Below, piece by piece: positions 11,134 through 18,306 of a DNA stretch of 20,716 nucleotides (its first letter is position 1; each line of letters opens with the position of its first letter). The DNA is from a virus. The notes under the pieces are model-generated. The model worked only from the letters and a program-made list of their open reading frames with translations. It was not told where the DNA came from and did no database searches. The position numbers and the translations under genes are program-made. The stretch covers positions 1 to 20,716 of IMG/VR virus record IMGVR_UViG_3300046697_000153, one strand, 5' to 3'.

Positions 11134-11631
11134 TCACATTGAAACTCCTAAGACTAGCCGCAGTCCGTATGCAAGCAAAAATGCTATTGCGGCAATCCCA
11201 AATGATAATGTGATTCGCTTCGGAAACTCTTTCCAAAAATACCTATCTTCAGGCTTCGTGATATATATTGTGAATCCGACGACGATGGTAAACGCAATAG
11301 CTAGTGTGCAGGTGAGTGCCGCTACGTAGCTCTGCAGCAATAAAAAGGGAATAATAAGGGCCATCGCGATCCCGAAATACAGGAGGCCGGTTCGTATGGA
11401 TGCGCCTGCAGGACTTTTAACGTTTTTATCGAAGACTTCTTCAGTCTCTTTTTCGAGGTATTCGCTTGCCGCCATGCTCAACGATCCAGCTAGGCCTGTA
11501 ATGAGTGCTGCTAAGGCTACAAGTCTAGCGTTTTGCAGGGCAATAGTCAAGCCTGCTATCGCTGCAGTAACCTCAACGAGGGAGTCATTAACACCCATCG
11601 TCATCGCGCCTAAATAGCGAGTGTCAGTCAT
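11134..11631 (-). CDS. VIT1/CCC1-family iron/manganese transporter
   Basis: A 165-residue membrane protein with five predicted spans (about 15-33, 36-57, 78-98, 102-124, 138-162), the number usual for the VIT family. The N-terminal signature is intact: GVNDSLVEVTAAIAGLTIAL with Asp16 in the first span, and GLAGSLSMAASEYLEKETEE with Met53 in the second. Equivalent Asp and Met residues line the metal path in VIT1. The cytosolic loop between spans 2 and 3 is short. Family members export Fe(II) or Mn(II) from the cytosol. The start overlaps the DUF1003 stop by 8 nt, so the two are coupled. A metal exporter is unexpected in a viral late operon and suggests capture from a host. Confidence 0.85.
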   Translation of the reverse strand: MTDTRYLGAMTMGVNDSLVEVTAAIAGLTIALQNARLVALAALITGLAGSLSMAASEYLEKETEEVFDKNVKSPAGASIRTGLLYFGIAMALIIPFLLLQSYVAALTCTLAIAFTIVVGFTIYITKPEDRYFWKEFPKRITLSFGIAAIAFLLAYGLRLVLGVSM

Positions 11632-12058
11632 GTTTGCACAACTCGAGTAACAGTTTCGTCTGCTTTAACAGCTCATCATCCTGCGCGGACAAGTGCTTGC
11701 CAGTCTCTTCTATGTCATGGTAGGTCTTCTGCGTGGTCTTGAACTGTTCGTCTGCCTGCATCTCTGACTTTCGGCCGAGGATGTTTTGACCGACCATGAT
11801 GATCGGCAGGATGGTAAGCGAAAGGAACGAAGATGTGAGCCACATTATGATCCAATACAACGTGTTCGGGAGCCATCCAAGTATCGCACCTAAACCGATA
11901 AAACAAATTACCGTGAACAGGTAGGCCGTCCACATAGAACCTACGTGCTGCGTAAGCCAAACAGCCAATTTCGCGTTAAAGCCTATCTGCTCGCTTGTGA
12001 AACGGTCATTTGAGTTAACGGGTTTGTGCGGATGCAGTTTATGTTTATAAAGTGCCAT
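11624..12058 (-). CDS. DUF1003 membrane protein
   Basis: A 144-residue protein. After a basic, His-containing N-terminus come two spans, about 42-62 (SMWTAYLFTVICFIGLGAIL) and 67-89 (LYWIIMWLTSSFLSLTILPI). Then the DUF1003 hallmark IIMVGQNILGRKSEMQADEQF and a coiled-coil tail to residue 142. The family is widespread in bacteria and archaea and of unknown function. AGGGGAACCA precedes the ATG. Its overlap with the VIT transporter gene suggests they act together at the membrane. Confidence 0.75.
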   Translation of the reverse strand: MALYKHKLHPHKPVNSNDRFTSEQIGFNAKLAVWLTQHVGSMWTAYLFTVICFIGLGAILGWLPNTLYWIIMWLTSSFLSLTILPIIMVGQNILGRKSEMQADEQFKTTQKTYHDIEETGKHLSAQDDELLKQTKLLLELCKHD

Positions 12059-12066
12059 TGGTTCCC

Positions 12067-12576
12067 CTATCTAACGAAATGTGCATACCCGAACAGGATA
12101 GATAATGCGACCGTGACAACGAATGAAACCACGAGTCCGATAACATATTGCTGGTTCCTTATCTTGTCCTTTCGTGTATCGTCTTTAAGTGCGTCAATCC
12201 GAACGGTGCATGCGTCTTTTACTTCGAGGATGAGTTCTCGCAGCGTTGTCATTCGGTTGCTCTGCTCAGTCATTACGTCTTTTAAAGTGGCAACGTCATC
12301 GATCAATCCGATGATCTGCTCTCCCCTTTTAGCTTGGCCAACTTCCAGTTTACCAGTGCGCTTTTCAATGCCCTCTGAACGGTCCCACCGATAACTGCCG
12401 TTCAGCTGTCGCCGGTCAGTAGGAACCGCCCGGTCGAGGTCATATAGCGCTTGATCGCAAGCGTTCTTAACCTTCTCTCGCGCAGTCTCGGCAGCTGAAA
12501 TCATCTCTTCTTTAGCTACTTTGGCCGCAGCAAGCAGTTCCTCGGCTGCCGTCGTTTCACTTTTTGTTGGGGTCAT
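12067..12576 (-). CDS. Coiled-coil protein with C-terminal membrane span
   Basis: A 169-residue protein. Residues 8-50 and 76-138 are helical with heptad-like patterns (AAEELLAAAKVAKEEMISAA; GLIDDVATLKDVMTEQSNRM). A basic stretch (DDTRKDKIRNQQ) precedes a membrane span at about 145-165. The soluble part is probably cytoplasmic. Its N-terminal Ala/Glu-rich helix resembles the upstream 79-residue protein, which it overlaps by 20 nt. No family is recognised. A membrane-tethered rod could link the virion or packaging to the envelope; this is inference. Confidence 0.6.
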   Translation of the reverse strand: MTPTKSETTAAEELLAAAKVAKEEMISAAETAREKVKNACDQALYDLDRAVPTDRRQLNGSYRWDRSEGIEKRTGKLEVGQAKRGEQIIGLIDDVATLKDVMTEQSNRMTTLRELILEVKDACTVRIDALKDDTRKDKIRNQQYVIGLVVSFVVTVALSILFGYAHFVR

Positions 12577-12796
12577 CTCGTGATCTCTCTAGCTTTAAGC
12601 GTTCAGCTTCAGCTACGGCCGCCTCATGAAGCAGCTCTTTCGCTCTCTCGACTGCTTCCGCAATAAGCAGCATGGCGCGAGTAGCTGCATCATCTATTAA
12701 GTCTCGCGCCGACGCTGCAGCAGATTCAATCAAACCTTCTGCCTTTATTCGAGCTTCTTCGTGTTCTTGTTCCTGTTCTAGTTTATCTTCGGTCAT
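12557..12796 (-). CDS. Ala/Glu-rich coiled-coil protein, 79 aa
   Basis: GGCGGTGAAAAA precedes the ATG at 12794-12796. The whole protein is a single charged helix (for example EEARIKAEGLIESAAASARD and AVERAKELLHEAAVAEAERL) with a heptad-like repeat. It likely forms a coiled coil with itself or with the downstream coiled-coil protein. No family is recognised. Confidence 0.6.
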   Translation of the reverse strand: MTEDKLEQEQEHEEARIKAEGLIESAAASARDLIDDAATRAMLLIAEAVERAKELLHEAAVAEAERLKLERSRDDPNKK

Positions 12797-12800
12797 TTTT

Positions 12801-13073
12801 TCACCGCCCTATACGCTTGTGCTTTAGATGATATCCGCGTCTATACGGCATGACCCTTTTGATCTTATATCCGCGCTTGTGGACGTAAGCTTTATGCTTA
12901 ATTCCGGTTCTATATGGCGCAATTCGTTTAATATGATATCCACGGCGATGTACATAACTTTTATGGGGGTGGTGCGCCTTCGGTCGTACTCCTCGAGCAC
13001 CGGGTCTAGCTGCGTGACTGCCTGCGTGAGGATGGCGAATACCCTTTTTATGAACATAAACACCGCGAGGGAT
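12801..13073 (-). CDS. Basic His/Arg/Tyr-rich repeat protein, non-standard start
   Basis: This frame encodes about 90 residues dominated by Lys, Arg, His, Tyr and Gly. Its C-terminal half is built of related units: YVHRRGYHIKRIAPYRTG, then YVHKRGYKIKRVMPYRRG, then YHLKHKR. Similar very basic repeat proteins occur among archaeal virus virion proteins and may bind DNA. There is no ATG, GTG or TTG. AGGAGG (13083-13088) stands 9 nt before an ATC at 13071-13073. The frame stays open and basic (IKRKRWFRRRYK) back to 13124, so the start could be further upstream. Another frame here (12824-13063) has an ATG but no repeats and no ribosome site. The stop lies in the ribosome site of the next gene. Confidence 0.6.
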   Translation of the reverse strand: MPRGVYVHKKGIRHPHAGSHAARPGARGVRPKAHHPHKSYVHRRGYHIKRIAPYRTGIKHKAYVHKRGYKIKRVMPYRRGYHLKHKRIGR

Positions 13074-13098
13074 TTTATAACGCCTCCTAAACCATCGT

Positions 13099-14667
13099 TT
13101 ACGCTTGATACGAGTTGTAAAGGTTTAGCGAAAGGCCGCTAAGAGTGGCCCCGTTTAGGATAATGTCCTTTGAGCCGGTTCCTCCGGATGCGTCATACAT
13201 ATCGTTACCAACCGCTCGCGTGTCTTGCACTGCGTTACTTGAAATGCCGATTCCATATTTCGTGTATGGCGCGTTAGCAGTCCACCCATAGTTTCCAATT
13301 AAAGACGTAGATCTGATACCTGTACCTATCAAGTTTATACACGACGGAGAACCAGTGGCAGCCATTCCGCATTGTCCGATCTCGTTGTTACTGATCATGT
13401 TATACCATCCTACAATGGCACCTGCTGCAGTCCCGTCAACCAGTATACCGTGCAACCCGCAATACGTTACGAGGTTTCCTGAAAACTTGTTGGCTTGAGC
13501 ACCACTTGTGGCTGTCGCAGCAAGGTGTATCCCGCAGTCGCCACAGTTTGAGATCTTGTTGTCAGCAACGATTCCGAGACTGCCCTGATAATAGATACCG
13601 TCGGCGTATGCGTAGGTTATTGTGCAGTCCTTGATTACTACATTGCTCGTTGCGCCACTTGTCACGTCAATGCCGTAATCCTGCGCCCCGGTGATGGTTA
13701 AGTTGAGGAGTTGCACGCTACCAGTCGTGACAAGAACGCCTTGATTGCCAAGTCCGGTAGTGACCGGCGTTGTGGTGTAGATACTTGACGTACTACCACC
13801 ACCAAAGAGTGCCATGTCGCGGATCGTCGCACCCGCATAACCAGCTACTATCATCGGAGTTCCTGCTGGAGCGCGGCCCGACAAGGTGATCGTGGTTTGT
13901 GATCCGCAGCCGATGAGGTTCGCACCCATCACTGGACTGATACTGTCCGAGATGATGCAGTCGCCCTCACTGAGCATGACCGTTCCACCACATGCCGGTA
14001 GTACTGAAAAGGCTTCGTTTATGATCTCGTCTGCATCTATAAATCCTGCAGATGCGGGAATCTGAAAGTCGGCATTTTGCTTCATAGTGGAACGAGCATT
14101 AGGCATCGCCACGACTACCGAGTTGCTTTGCGTCGCCTGTACGCCGACGAAGTTTCGTAGGTCAACGATATCCGTGTCCACAATCGTCGTATGTCCGTTA
14201 ACCATATTGACCTGAGCGAGGGGGAGTTGCCATCTGACGCCCTCTGTTTGAACTGGTTGCGGCGGCATTGGGTTGCCGGATCGCGGGTCAGTTGATGGAT
14301 ACTGTAGACCGTTAGTTCCTTGTACTACTATCGCGGTGATCCCTGCGTTTAATCCCCACTTGCATTCGAGCGCTATTAGGTCAGCGCGAATGCCGGACGC
14401 CAGGTTCGCGTTAAGCGTAAGCGTGTTCGTCGCATTATTTTGATAATAATGCCCCTGGATGGCCGCTGCACCCGTGTCGATATCCACTGTCAATGGCAGC
14501 GTGCCTGCAGTTACTTCCAACTCCCCCAGGTTATCGTTGAAGCTTACCGACATAACGCCGGTTCCTATCAAGTATCGGCTGAATTGAGCCCATTGGTTCT
14601 CGGTCAATGTGGCACCGAAAGGGTTAGTATCTCCTGGCTTTCTGAACGGATACGAAGTTTCGACCAT
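13099..14667 (-). CDS. Beta-helix receptor-binding / tail spike protein
   Basis: A 522-residue protein. Residues about 15-170 resemble the virion-attachment domain of many phage baseplate and fibre proteins (PFGATLTENQWAQFSRYLIG; ADLIALECKWGLNAGITAIV; VVQGTNG). From about 210 onward, repeated short strands with Asn and Gly turns (TIRDMALFGGG, NLTITGAQDYGIDVTSG, VIKDCTITYAYADGIYYQG, NKISNCGDCGIHLAA) form a right-handed parallel beta-helix of the pectate-lyase type, common in spikes that bind or cleave glycans. No catalytic triad can be assigned. CAGGAGAAAACACAA precedes the ATG. Confidence 0.75.
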   Translation of the reverse strand: MVETSYPFRKPGDTNPFGATLTENQWAQFSRYLIGTGVMSVSFNDNLGELEVTAGTLPLTVDIDTGAAAIQGHYYQNNATNTLTLNANLASGIRADLIALECKWGLNAGITAIVVQGTNGLQYPSTDPRSGNPMPPQPVQTEGVRWQLPLAQVNMVNGHTTIVDTDIVDLRNFVGVQATQSNSVVVAMPNARSTMKQNADFQIPASAGFIDADEIINEAFSVLPACGGTVMLSEGDCIISDSISPVMGANLIGCGSQTTITLSGRAPAGTPMIVAGYAGATIRDMALFGGGSTSSIYTTTPVTTGLGNQGVLVTTGSVQLLNLTITGAQDYGIDVTSGATSNVVIKDCTITYAYADGIYYQGSLGIVADNKISNCGDCGIHLAATATSGAQANKFSGNLVTYCGLHGILVDGTAAGAIVGWYNMISNNEIGQCGMAATGSPSCINLIGTGIRSTSLIGNYGWTANAPYTKYGIGISSNAVQDTRAVGNDMYDASGGTGSKDIILNGATLSGLSLNLYNSYQA

Positions 14668-14682
14668 TTGTGTTTTCTCCTG

Positions 14683-15201
14683 TTACGCAACTTTTCTGGC
14701 TATCGGCATCTTCTTATGATCCATTAATGCGACTGTGAGTCCTGCTGCTTGCGGAACGGGTACTGGCAATACCGGCGTGAGCGAGACGTCAGGCGGTTCG
14801 TACCCTGCTGCAGTCTGCGCGATTGTAGGCAGTGGGTTCTTTGCACCCCAATCGACTGACAGTGCATTAGACCATTTGGTAGTCCTCCAAGCCGGAGTAG
14901 TTGTGACGCTGGCGGCGCTGGCGGGGGTTGTAGTAGTAGTACTTAGGGGGGCAGTTGTTGACGTCTTTGTTGTCGTTGCCGCAATCGACTTCTGGATCGC
15001 TGCGAAGACATCGTTCTCAGCATTGCCGCCGCAACTCGTGACGTGCGAGCCGTCGCAAAGCACCGCGCAGGGATAGCACTGGCAGGCCTGGGACATATCA
15101 ACAGTGTATTTGATTTGGGCGTTATTGAGCATTGATTCTAAGTTCGCGCAATGAGGACATCCTGACAAGGTTATTATCGTAGGTGTACAAGCTTGTGCCA
15201 T
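14683..15201 (-). CDS. Glutaredoxin-like virion-operon protein with Thr-rich linker
   Basis: A 172-residue protein from ATG 15199-15201 behind GAGGTAATTGAAA. Residues 8-75 match a glutaredoxin fold: a strand then the redox motif SGCPHCANLE (Cys15, Cys18), a second strand KYTVDMSQ, then YPCAVLCDGSHVTSCGG, which corresponds to the cis-Pro strand and the glycine-rich turn of glutaredoxins. Several additional Cys lie nearby. Residues about 84-115 are a Thr/Ser/Ala-rich linker, and the rest (KWSNALSVDWGAKNPLPTIA on) is an unknown Pro-rich domain. It sits directly between tail genes. It may exchange disulfides in virion proteins or at the host surface. Confidence 0.7.
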   Translation of the reverse strand: MAQACTPTIITLSGCPHCANLESMLNNAQIKYTVDMSQACQCYPCAVLCDGSHVTSCGGNAENDVFAAIQKSIAATTTKTSTTAPLSTTTTTPASAASVTTTPAWRTTKWSNALSVDWGAKNPLPTIAQTAAGYEPPDVSLTPVLPVPVPQAAGLTVALMDHKKMPIARKVA

Positions 15202-15212
15202 TTTCAATTACC

Positions 15213-16250
15213 TCATACGAAGCAGACGCTATAACTTCTTTTCTCAGCCGTGTCGCTTCCGACCGAGAATGCGAAATCACCGTTCTTGTCCGGCCAAATC
15301 TTTCCAAGCGACCACGTTTTTTTTGCATTGCTCGTCCAAATTTCAAGCTGGCCTGTATATGGTTTACCGTGTATCCAGTTCTCGTTATTATCCACCCATC
15401 CGGCGCGACCAGTGATTTGCACTTTAAATTCAATGTGCTGTGAAACGTCACTAGCTGATGATCCCACGAATGCAATCGAAATGTGCTTGCAGGGACACTG
15501 AATGACTGCTTTCGTTGCCGCTGTTGTTGCCGCCGCTGTTGCTGTAGCCCCAGCAGTTCCACCAGTTGCCCCTGTTTTTGTTGCTCCGTAATGACTGATT
15601 AACTGTTGCGCTAGTGACACAATACTCGATGATGAAGCACTATAACCCCCCCAAAAACAAATCGTGTCGCATCCAGTCGAATCAACGACGTTTATATACG
15701 TCTGAGCGCCGACGCCTTGCATCCAGTTACCGATAAGGATTCCGAGGTGTCCCGCGCCAGCTGATCTGGACCAGCCGATTGATTGGCTCGGGTCAACGTA
15801 ATTGTCGCTGTTGTCGTAAGATTCAATATAATCCCAATGCCCTTTTCCACCGCCCGTCGGGTGATCCCACGGGTCGGCGTACATATCTGCCTGACTATTT
15901 CCAACAATGCCGCCGTAATTAACATACGTGCAATAGTTCTGAACGGTGGAAACTACAGAGCCGCCGCAACCCTCACCTGCAATACAGTTCCAACCGGCGC
16001 TCGCAAGAGCTTGGAAGTATCCTGCATACGGACCACCGGCAGCGCCTGGTTGACACACCGCTGCGCTGCCATCATTGAACGCATTGAATGTGGCTGTAGG
16101 GATTCCTGCGTTGTGTATGGCACTTGCAGTACCAGCAGCCGTAGTACTACCATCCCAGTCCCAGACTAACCCGGCTTCCGCAAATCCTACTGATGCCAAC
16201 CAACTGAGGTTATCTAACGAACCAAAGTGCGCGCAAAAGCGTTTTCCCAT
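15213..16250 (-). CDS. Glycosidase-like protein, paralogue of the 2124-3155 protein
   Basis: A 345-residue protein. Residues 1-222 align with the catalytic-type domain of the protein at 2124-3155: AGEGCGG with Glu93, YVNYGG, HPTGGGKGHWDYIESYD with Glu143, LGILIGNWM, and TICFWGGY. The two shared glutamates are candidate acid/base and nucleophile residues of a TIM-barrel hydrolase. An Ala/Thr/Gly-rich linker (about 225-247) leads to a beta-rich C-terminal domain (IQCPCKHISIAFVGSSASDV on to YSVCFV), different from the Ig-like tail of its paralogue. GGTGGGG lies 8 nt before the ATG. Being inside the tail operon, it is likely a virion-bound enzyme or adhesin. Confidence 0.6.
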   Translation of the reverse strand: MGKRFCAHFGSLDNLSWLASVGFAEAGLVWDWDGSTTAAGTASAIHNAGIPTATFNAFNDGSAAVCQPGAAGGPYAGYFQALASAGWNCIAGEGCGGSVVSTVQNYCTYVNYGGIVGNSQADMYADPWDHPTGGGKGHWDYIESYDNSDNYVDPSQSIGWSRSAGAGHLGILIGNWMQGVGAQTYINVVDSTGCDTICFWGGYSASSSSIVSLAQQLISHYGATKTGATGGTAGATATAAATTAATKAVIQCPCKHISIAFVGSSASDVSQHIEFKVQITGRAGWVDNNENWIHGKPYTGQLEIWTSNAKKTWSLGKIWPDKNGDFAFSVGSDTAEKRSYSVCFV

Positions 16251-16721
16251 TTATAGTACCCCACCGATAATAACTGTCCACCCTCCCCACGCGCCGGTGC
16301 CGGATGCTGGATACCACATCCAACCTACTGCTCCGTCCATATCTCGCGCAAATATCCGAATGACGTCGGGTGATGCATTAGCGTCGTAGATAACGGTTGG
16401 GCCGCTAGATGCGGCTATTCCCATGCTTGCTACTGATGTCCATCCTGTGCCGTTAACGTTCTTTGTCATGCGTATTATATTATCCGTTCCAGTGTAAAAA
16501 AGCCAAAAAGTCCCGGTTCCGTTGCCGCACGCCCCTGGCGAAGTTCCCGGCAGTGCGTCAATCTGGTTCTGTTGGTTGGCTTGTGTCTCAAGAACCCCAC
16601 TTGAACCATTCACCGCTGCCGTGTTATTCAATGTGGCATTGATGGCACTAAGATTTGCACTGTGGTCGATTAGGTTCTGTGCCACGGCAGTTTTATAATC
16701 CGTATCGCTTGCGTTTAACAT
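16251..16721 (-). CDS. Small tail protein with beta-propeller-like repeats
   Basis: A 156-residue protein. The first 60 residues are helical and Asn/Gln-rich (LIDHSANLSAINATLNN), perhaps a trimeric stalk. The remainder has blade-like repeats (FWLFYTGTDNIIRMTKNVNG, then GWTSVASMG; VIRIFARDMDGAVGWMWYPA, then GAWGGWTVIIGG). These resemble PLL-like lectin or sialidase-type beta-propeller blades. Only about two blades are present, so assembly by oligomerisation would be needed. AGGAGAGTT precedes the ATG. A glycan-binding tail tip or fibre protein is likely. Confidence 0.5.
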   Translation of the reverse strand: MLNASDTDYKTAVAQNLIDHSANLSAINATLNNTAAVNGSSGVLETQANQQNQIDALPGTSPGACGNGTGTFWLFYTGTDNIIRMTKNVNGTGWTSVASMGIAASSGPTVIYDANASPDVIRIFARDMDGAVGWMWYPASGTGAWGGWTVIIGGVL

Positions 16722-16728
16722 AACTCTC

Positions 16729-18306
16729 CTACGCGAAATCCATCGTTCTGAGTTGCGCTTGTTGGCTCTTTGCTATCTTCATCGCTTGCGTTTCTTGTTT
16801 AGAGAGCGCCGCCGCGAGTGCGGTTCCAGCTCCGGCCCCCGTAGCCGAAGTGGGAATTGAATACTGAAATGCAGTCACGATCTCGTAGACTGGCTGATCG
16901 CCGATCATCACACAGACCTTATCGCCGAGGCCAAAGTCTCGAGGATACCTGACCTGATCTGTCTCCTGAATAGTCAATGTTAGCTGCGTGTTTACGATTG
17001 ACTGTGCTAAAGCCGCATTATTAGTTTGAACCATATTCGCGGCTATCAGAGCAGCGCTATCTCCGGCTTTTGCAGTAGCAGAGCTTATCCACGTTTCCCA
17101 TCGTCCGTAGTCATTGATAGATTGAATGTCGCCGCTCGGTAGCATCAGCTTATCAACGCCAGTTTCAGGGCCGCACCCCCATACCATGTTTGCGGTTGGG
17201 CCACCATAATTGTATTGATAATCACTTAGGTTGCCACTCGCAAGGCTGAATACCAGGTTGCCATCCTGTGAGAGGTCATTGCCCACGTATGTCTCAAAGA
17301 CAAGATCATACCCTTGTTGAGTAGTTTTGAAGTTAACGTTTCCACTTAGGCAAACATTCTGAACCTGCGTGAGAAGGCTTTCGCCACGTGCATTAGATGT
17401 AACGACTGCGCCCTGCGAGAGAGGATGGGCAACTACTAGGTGTGGGATTGCTCGTGTGCCAAAGTGATCGGAGCACGCGCCTACGCCAGCATTGAAATAG
17501 ACAAGCTCTTTTGCTACATTGTCACCTGGGCCAGTTCGTGTATCGTAACCAAGATACGCGGGATCATCGACTATGCCCCCGCTTGTCTGGTAGAGCTTGC
17601 CACCTGTAGGAATAGCAGGCGACAAGACCGCAGGATATTGCTGGTGAACGGCTAAGGTAATCGTGTTCGTGCTCAGGTCAACACCCGAGATTGTTATGGG
17701 CCCTGAACCGTATGCAGCCGCTATCGGGGGGTTGCCTGTCGTTCCTACGAGTTGGTTCCAATTAGAGATCGCGGTTCCGTTTGCCTGCACCCACGTAACG
17801 GTATTGCCACCCTCAAAGCTCTCTGCATCGTCTACCACTAATGGAATGTCATATTCTTCACCGGCGGCGTCGCCTTTCGTGATATTGCAGGATATCCCGA
17901 CTGCCGAACGTAGCACTCCGAATTTCCAGTTCTGCGTCGTGACGTCGAATAGCGGCCCGGTCACTACTGGATAGCAGATTCTCGACGTGAGGTACTGGTT
18001 ATCGCAACCGCCAATTATCGTCGTGGTTTCGACTCCGGCTGAAAGTGTTTGCTTGATCCCTTTTGGTGATATAGGCCCATCAATAAGCAGCACGTCGTCA
18101 CGCCAGAGTTGTATCCCCGTAGTAACATCTATATCATAACTGTTGAAGTCCTGCGTTCGCATATCGAGCTGCCACGACGAAACATCGTTGAGCTTCAGCG
18201 TATGTTGCCATTGCGTGAAGCGTGTAACCTCACCGATGTCCTCAAACGTGGTTTCATCGCGCAATATTATCTTGTGCTCTGCTTCTATTAATGGGCTTCC
18301 TGGCAT
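16729..18306 (-). CDS. Gp37-like tail/baseplate protein
   Basis: A 525-residue protein resembling the siphovirus ReqiPepy6 Gp37-like family of tail-tip proteins. The N-terminus has FTQWQHTLKLNDVSSWQLDM and an LLIDGPIS strand, typical of the beta-barrel hub region. A middle segment (DNVAKELVYFNAGVGACSDH) and a C-terminal region (QTDQVRYPRDFGLGDKV-like, here ETDQVRYPRDFGLGDKVCVM) follow the family's layout. The last 50 residues are an Ala/Gln-rich helix. AGGAATTTAA precedes the ATG and overlaps the stop of the upstream gene. It is likely the hub to which the downstream fibre and enzyme proteins attach. Confidence 0.62.
   Translation of the reverse strand: MPGSPLIEAEHKIILRDETTFEDIGEVTRFTQWQHTLKLNDVSSWQLDMRTQDFNSYDIDVTTGIQLWRDDVLLIDGPISPKGIKQTLSAGVETTTIIGGCDNQYLTSRICYPVVTGPLFDVTTQNWKFGVLRSAVGISCNITKGDAAGEEYDIPLVVDDAESFEGGNTVTWVQANGTAISNWNQLVGTTGNPPIAAAYGSGPITISGVDLSTNTITLAVHQQYPAVLSPAIPTGGKLYQTSGGIVDDPAYLGYDTRTGPGDNVAKELVYFNAGVGACSDHFGTRAIPHLVVAHPLSQGAVVTSNARGESLLTQVQNVCLSGNVNFKTTQQGYDLVFETYVGNDLSQDGNLVFSLASGNLSDYQYNYGGPTANMVWGCGPETGVDKLMLPSGDIQSINDYGRWETWISSATAKAGDSAALIAANMVQTNNAALAQSIVNTQLTLTIQETDQVRYPRDFGLGDKVCVMIGDQPVYEIVTAFQYSIPTSATGAGAGTALAAALSKQETQAMKIAKSQQAQLRTMDFA

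Noticed and set aside
12824-13063. Minus-strand frame of 79 codons with an ATG, overlapping the basic repeat protein
   Set aside because: It has no ribosome site and no repeat structure. The neighbouring frame carries clear repeated YVHKRGY units, so this one is a shadow.
15122-15562. Minus-strand frame of 146 codons overlapping the glutaredoxin-like and glycosidase-like genes
   Set aside because: Low-complexity Gln/Arg content in the wrong frame of the linker region, without a start signal. The two flanking genes explain the sequence.
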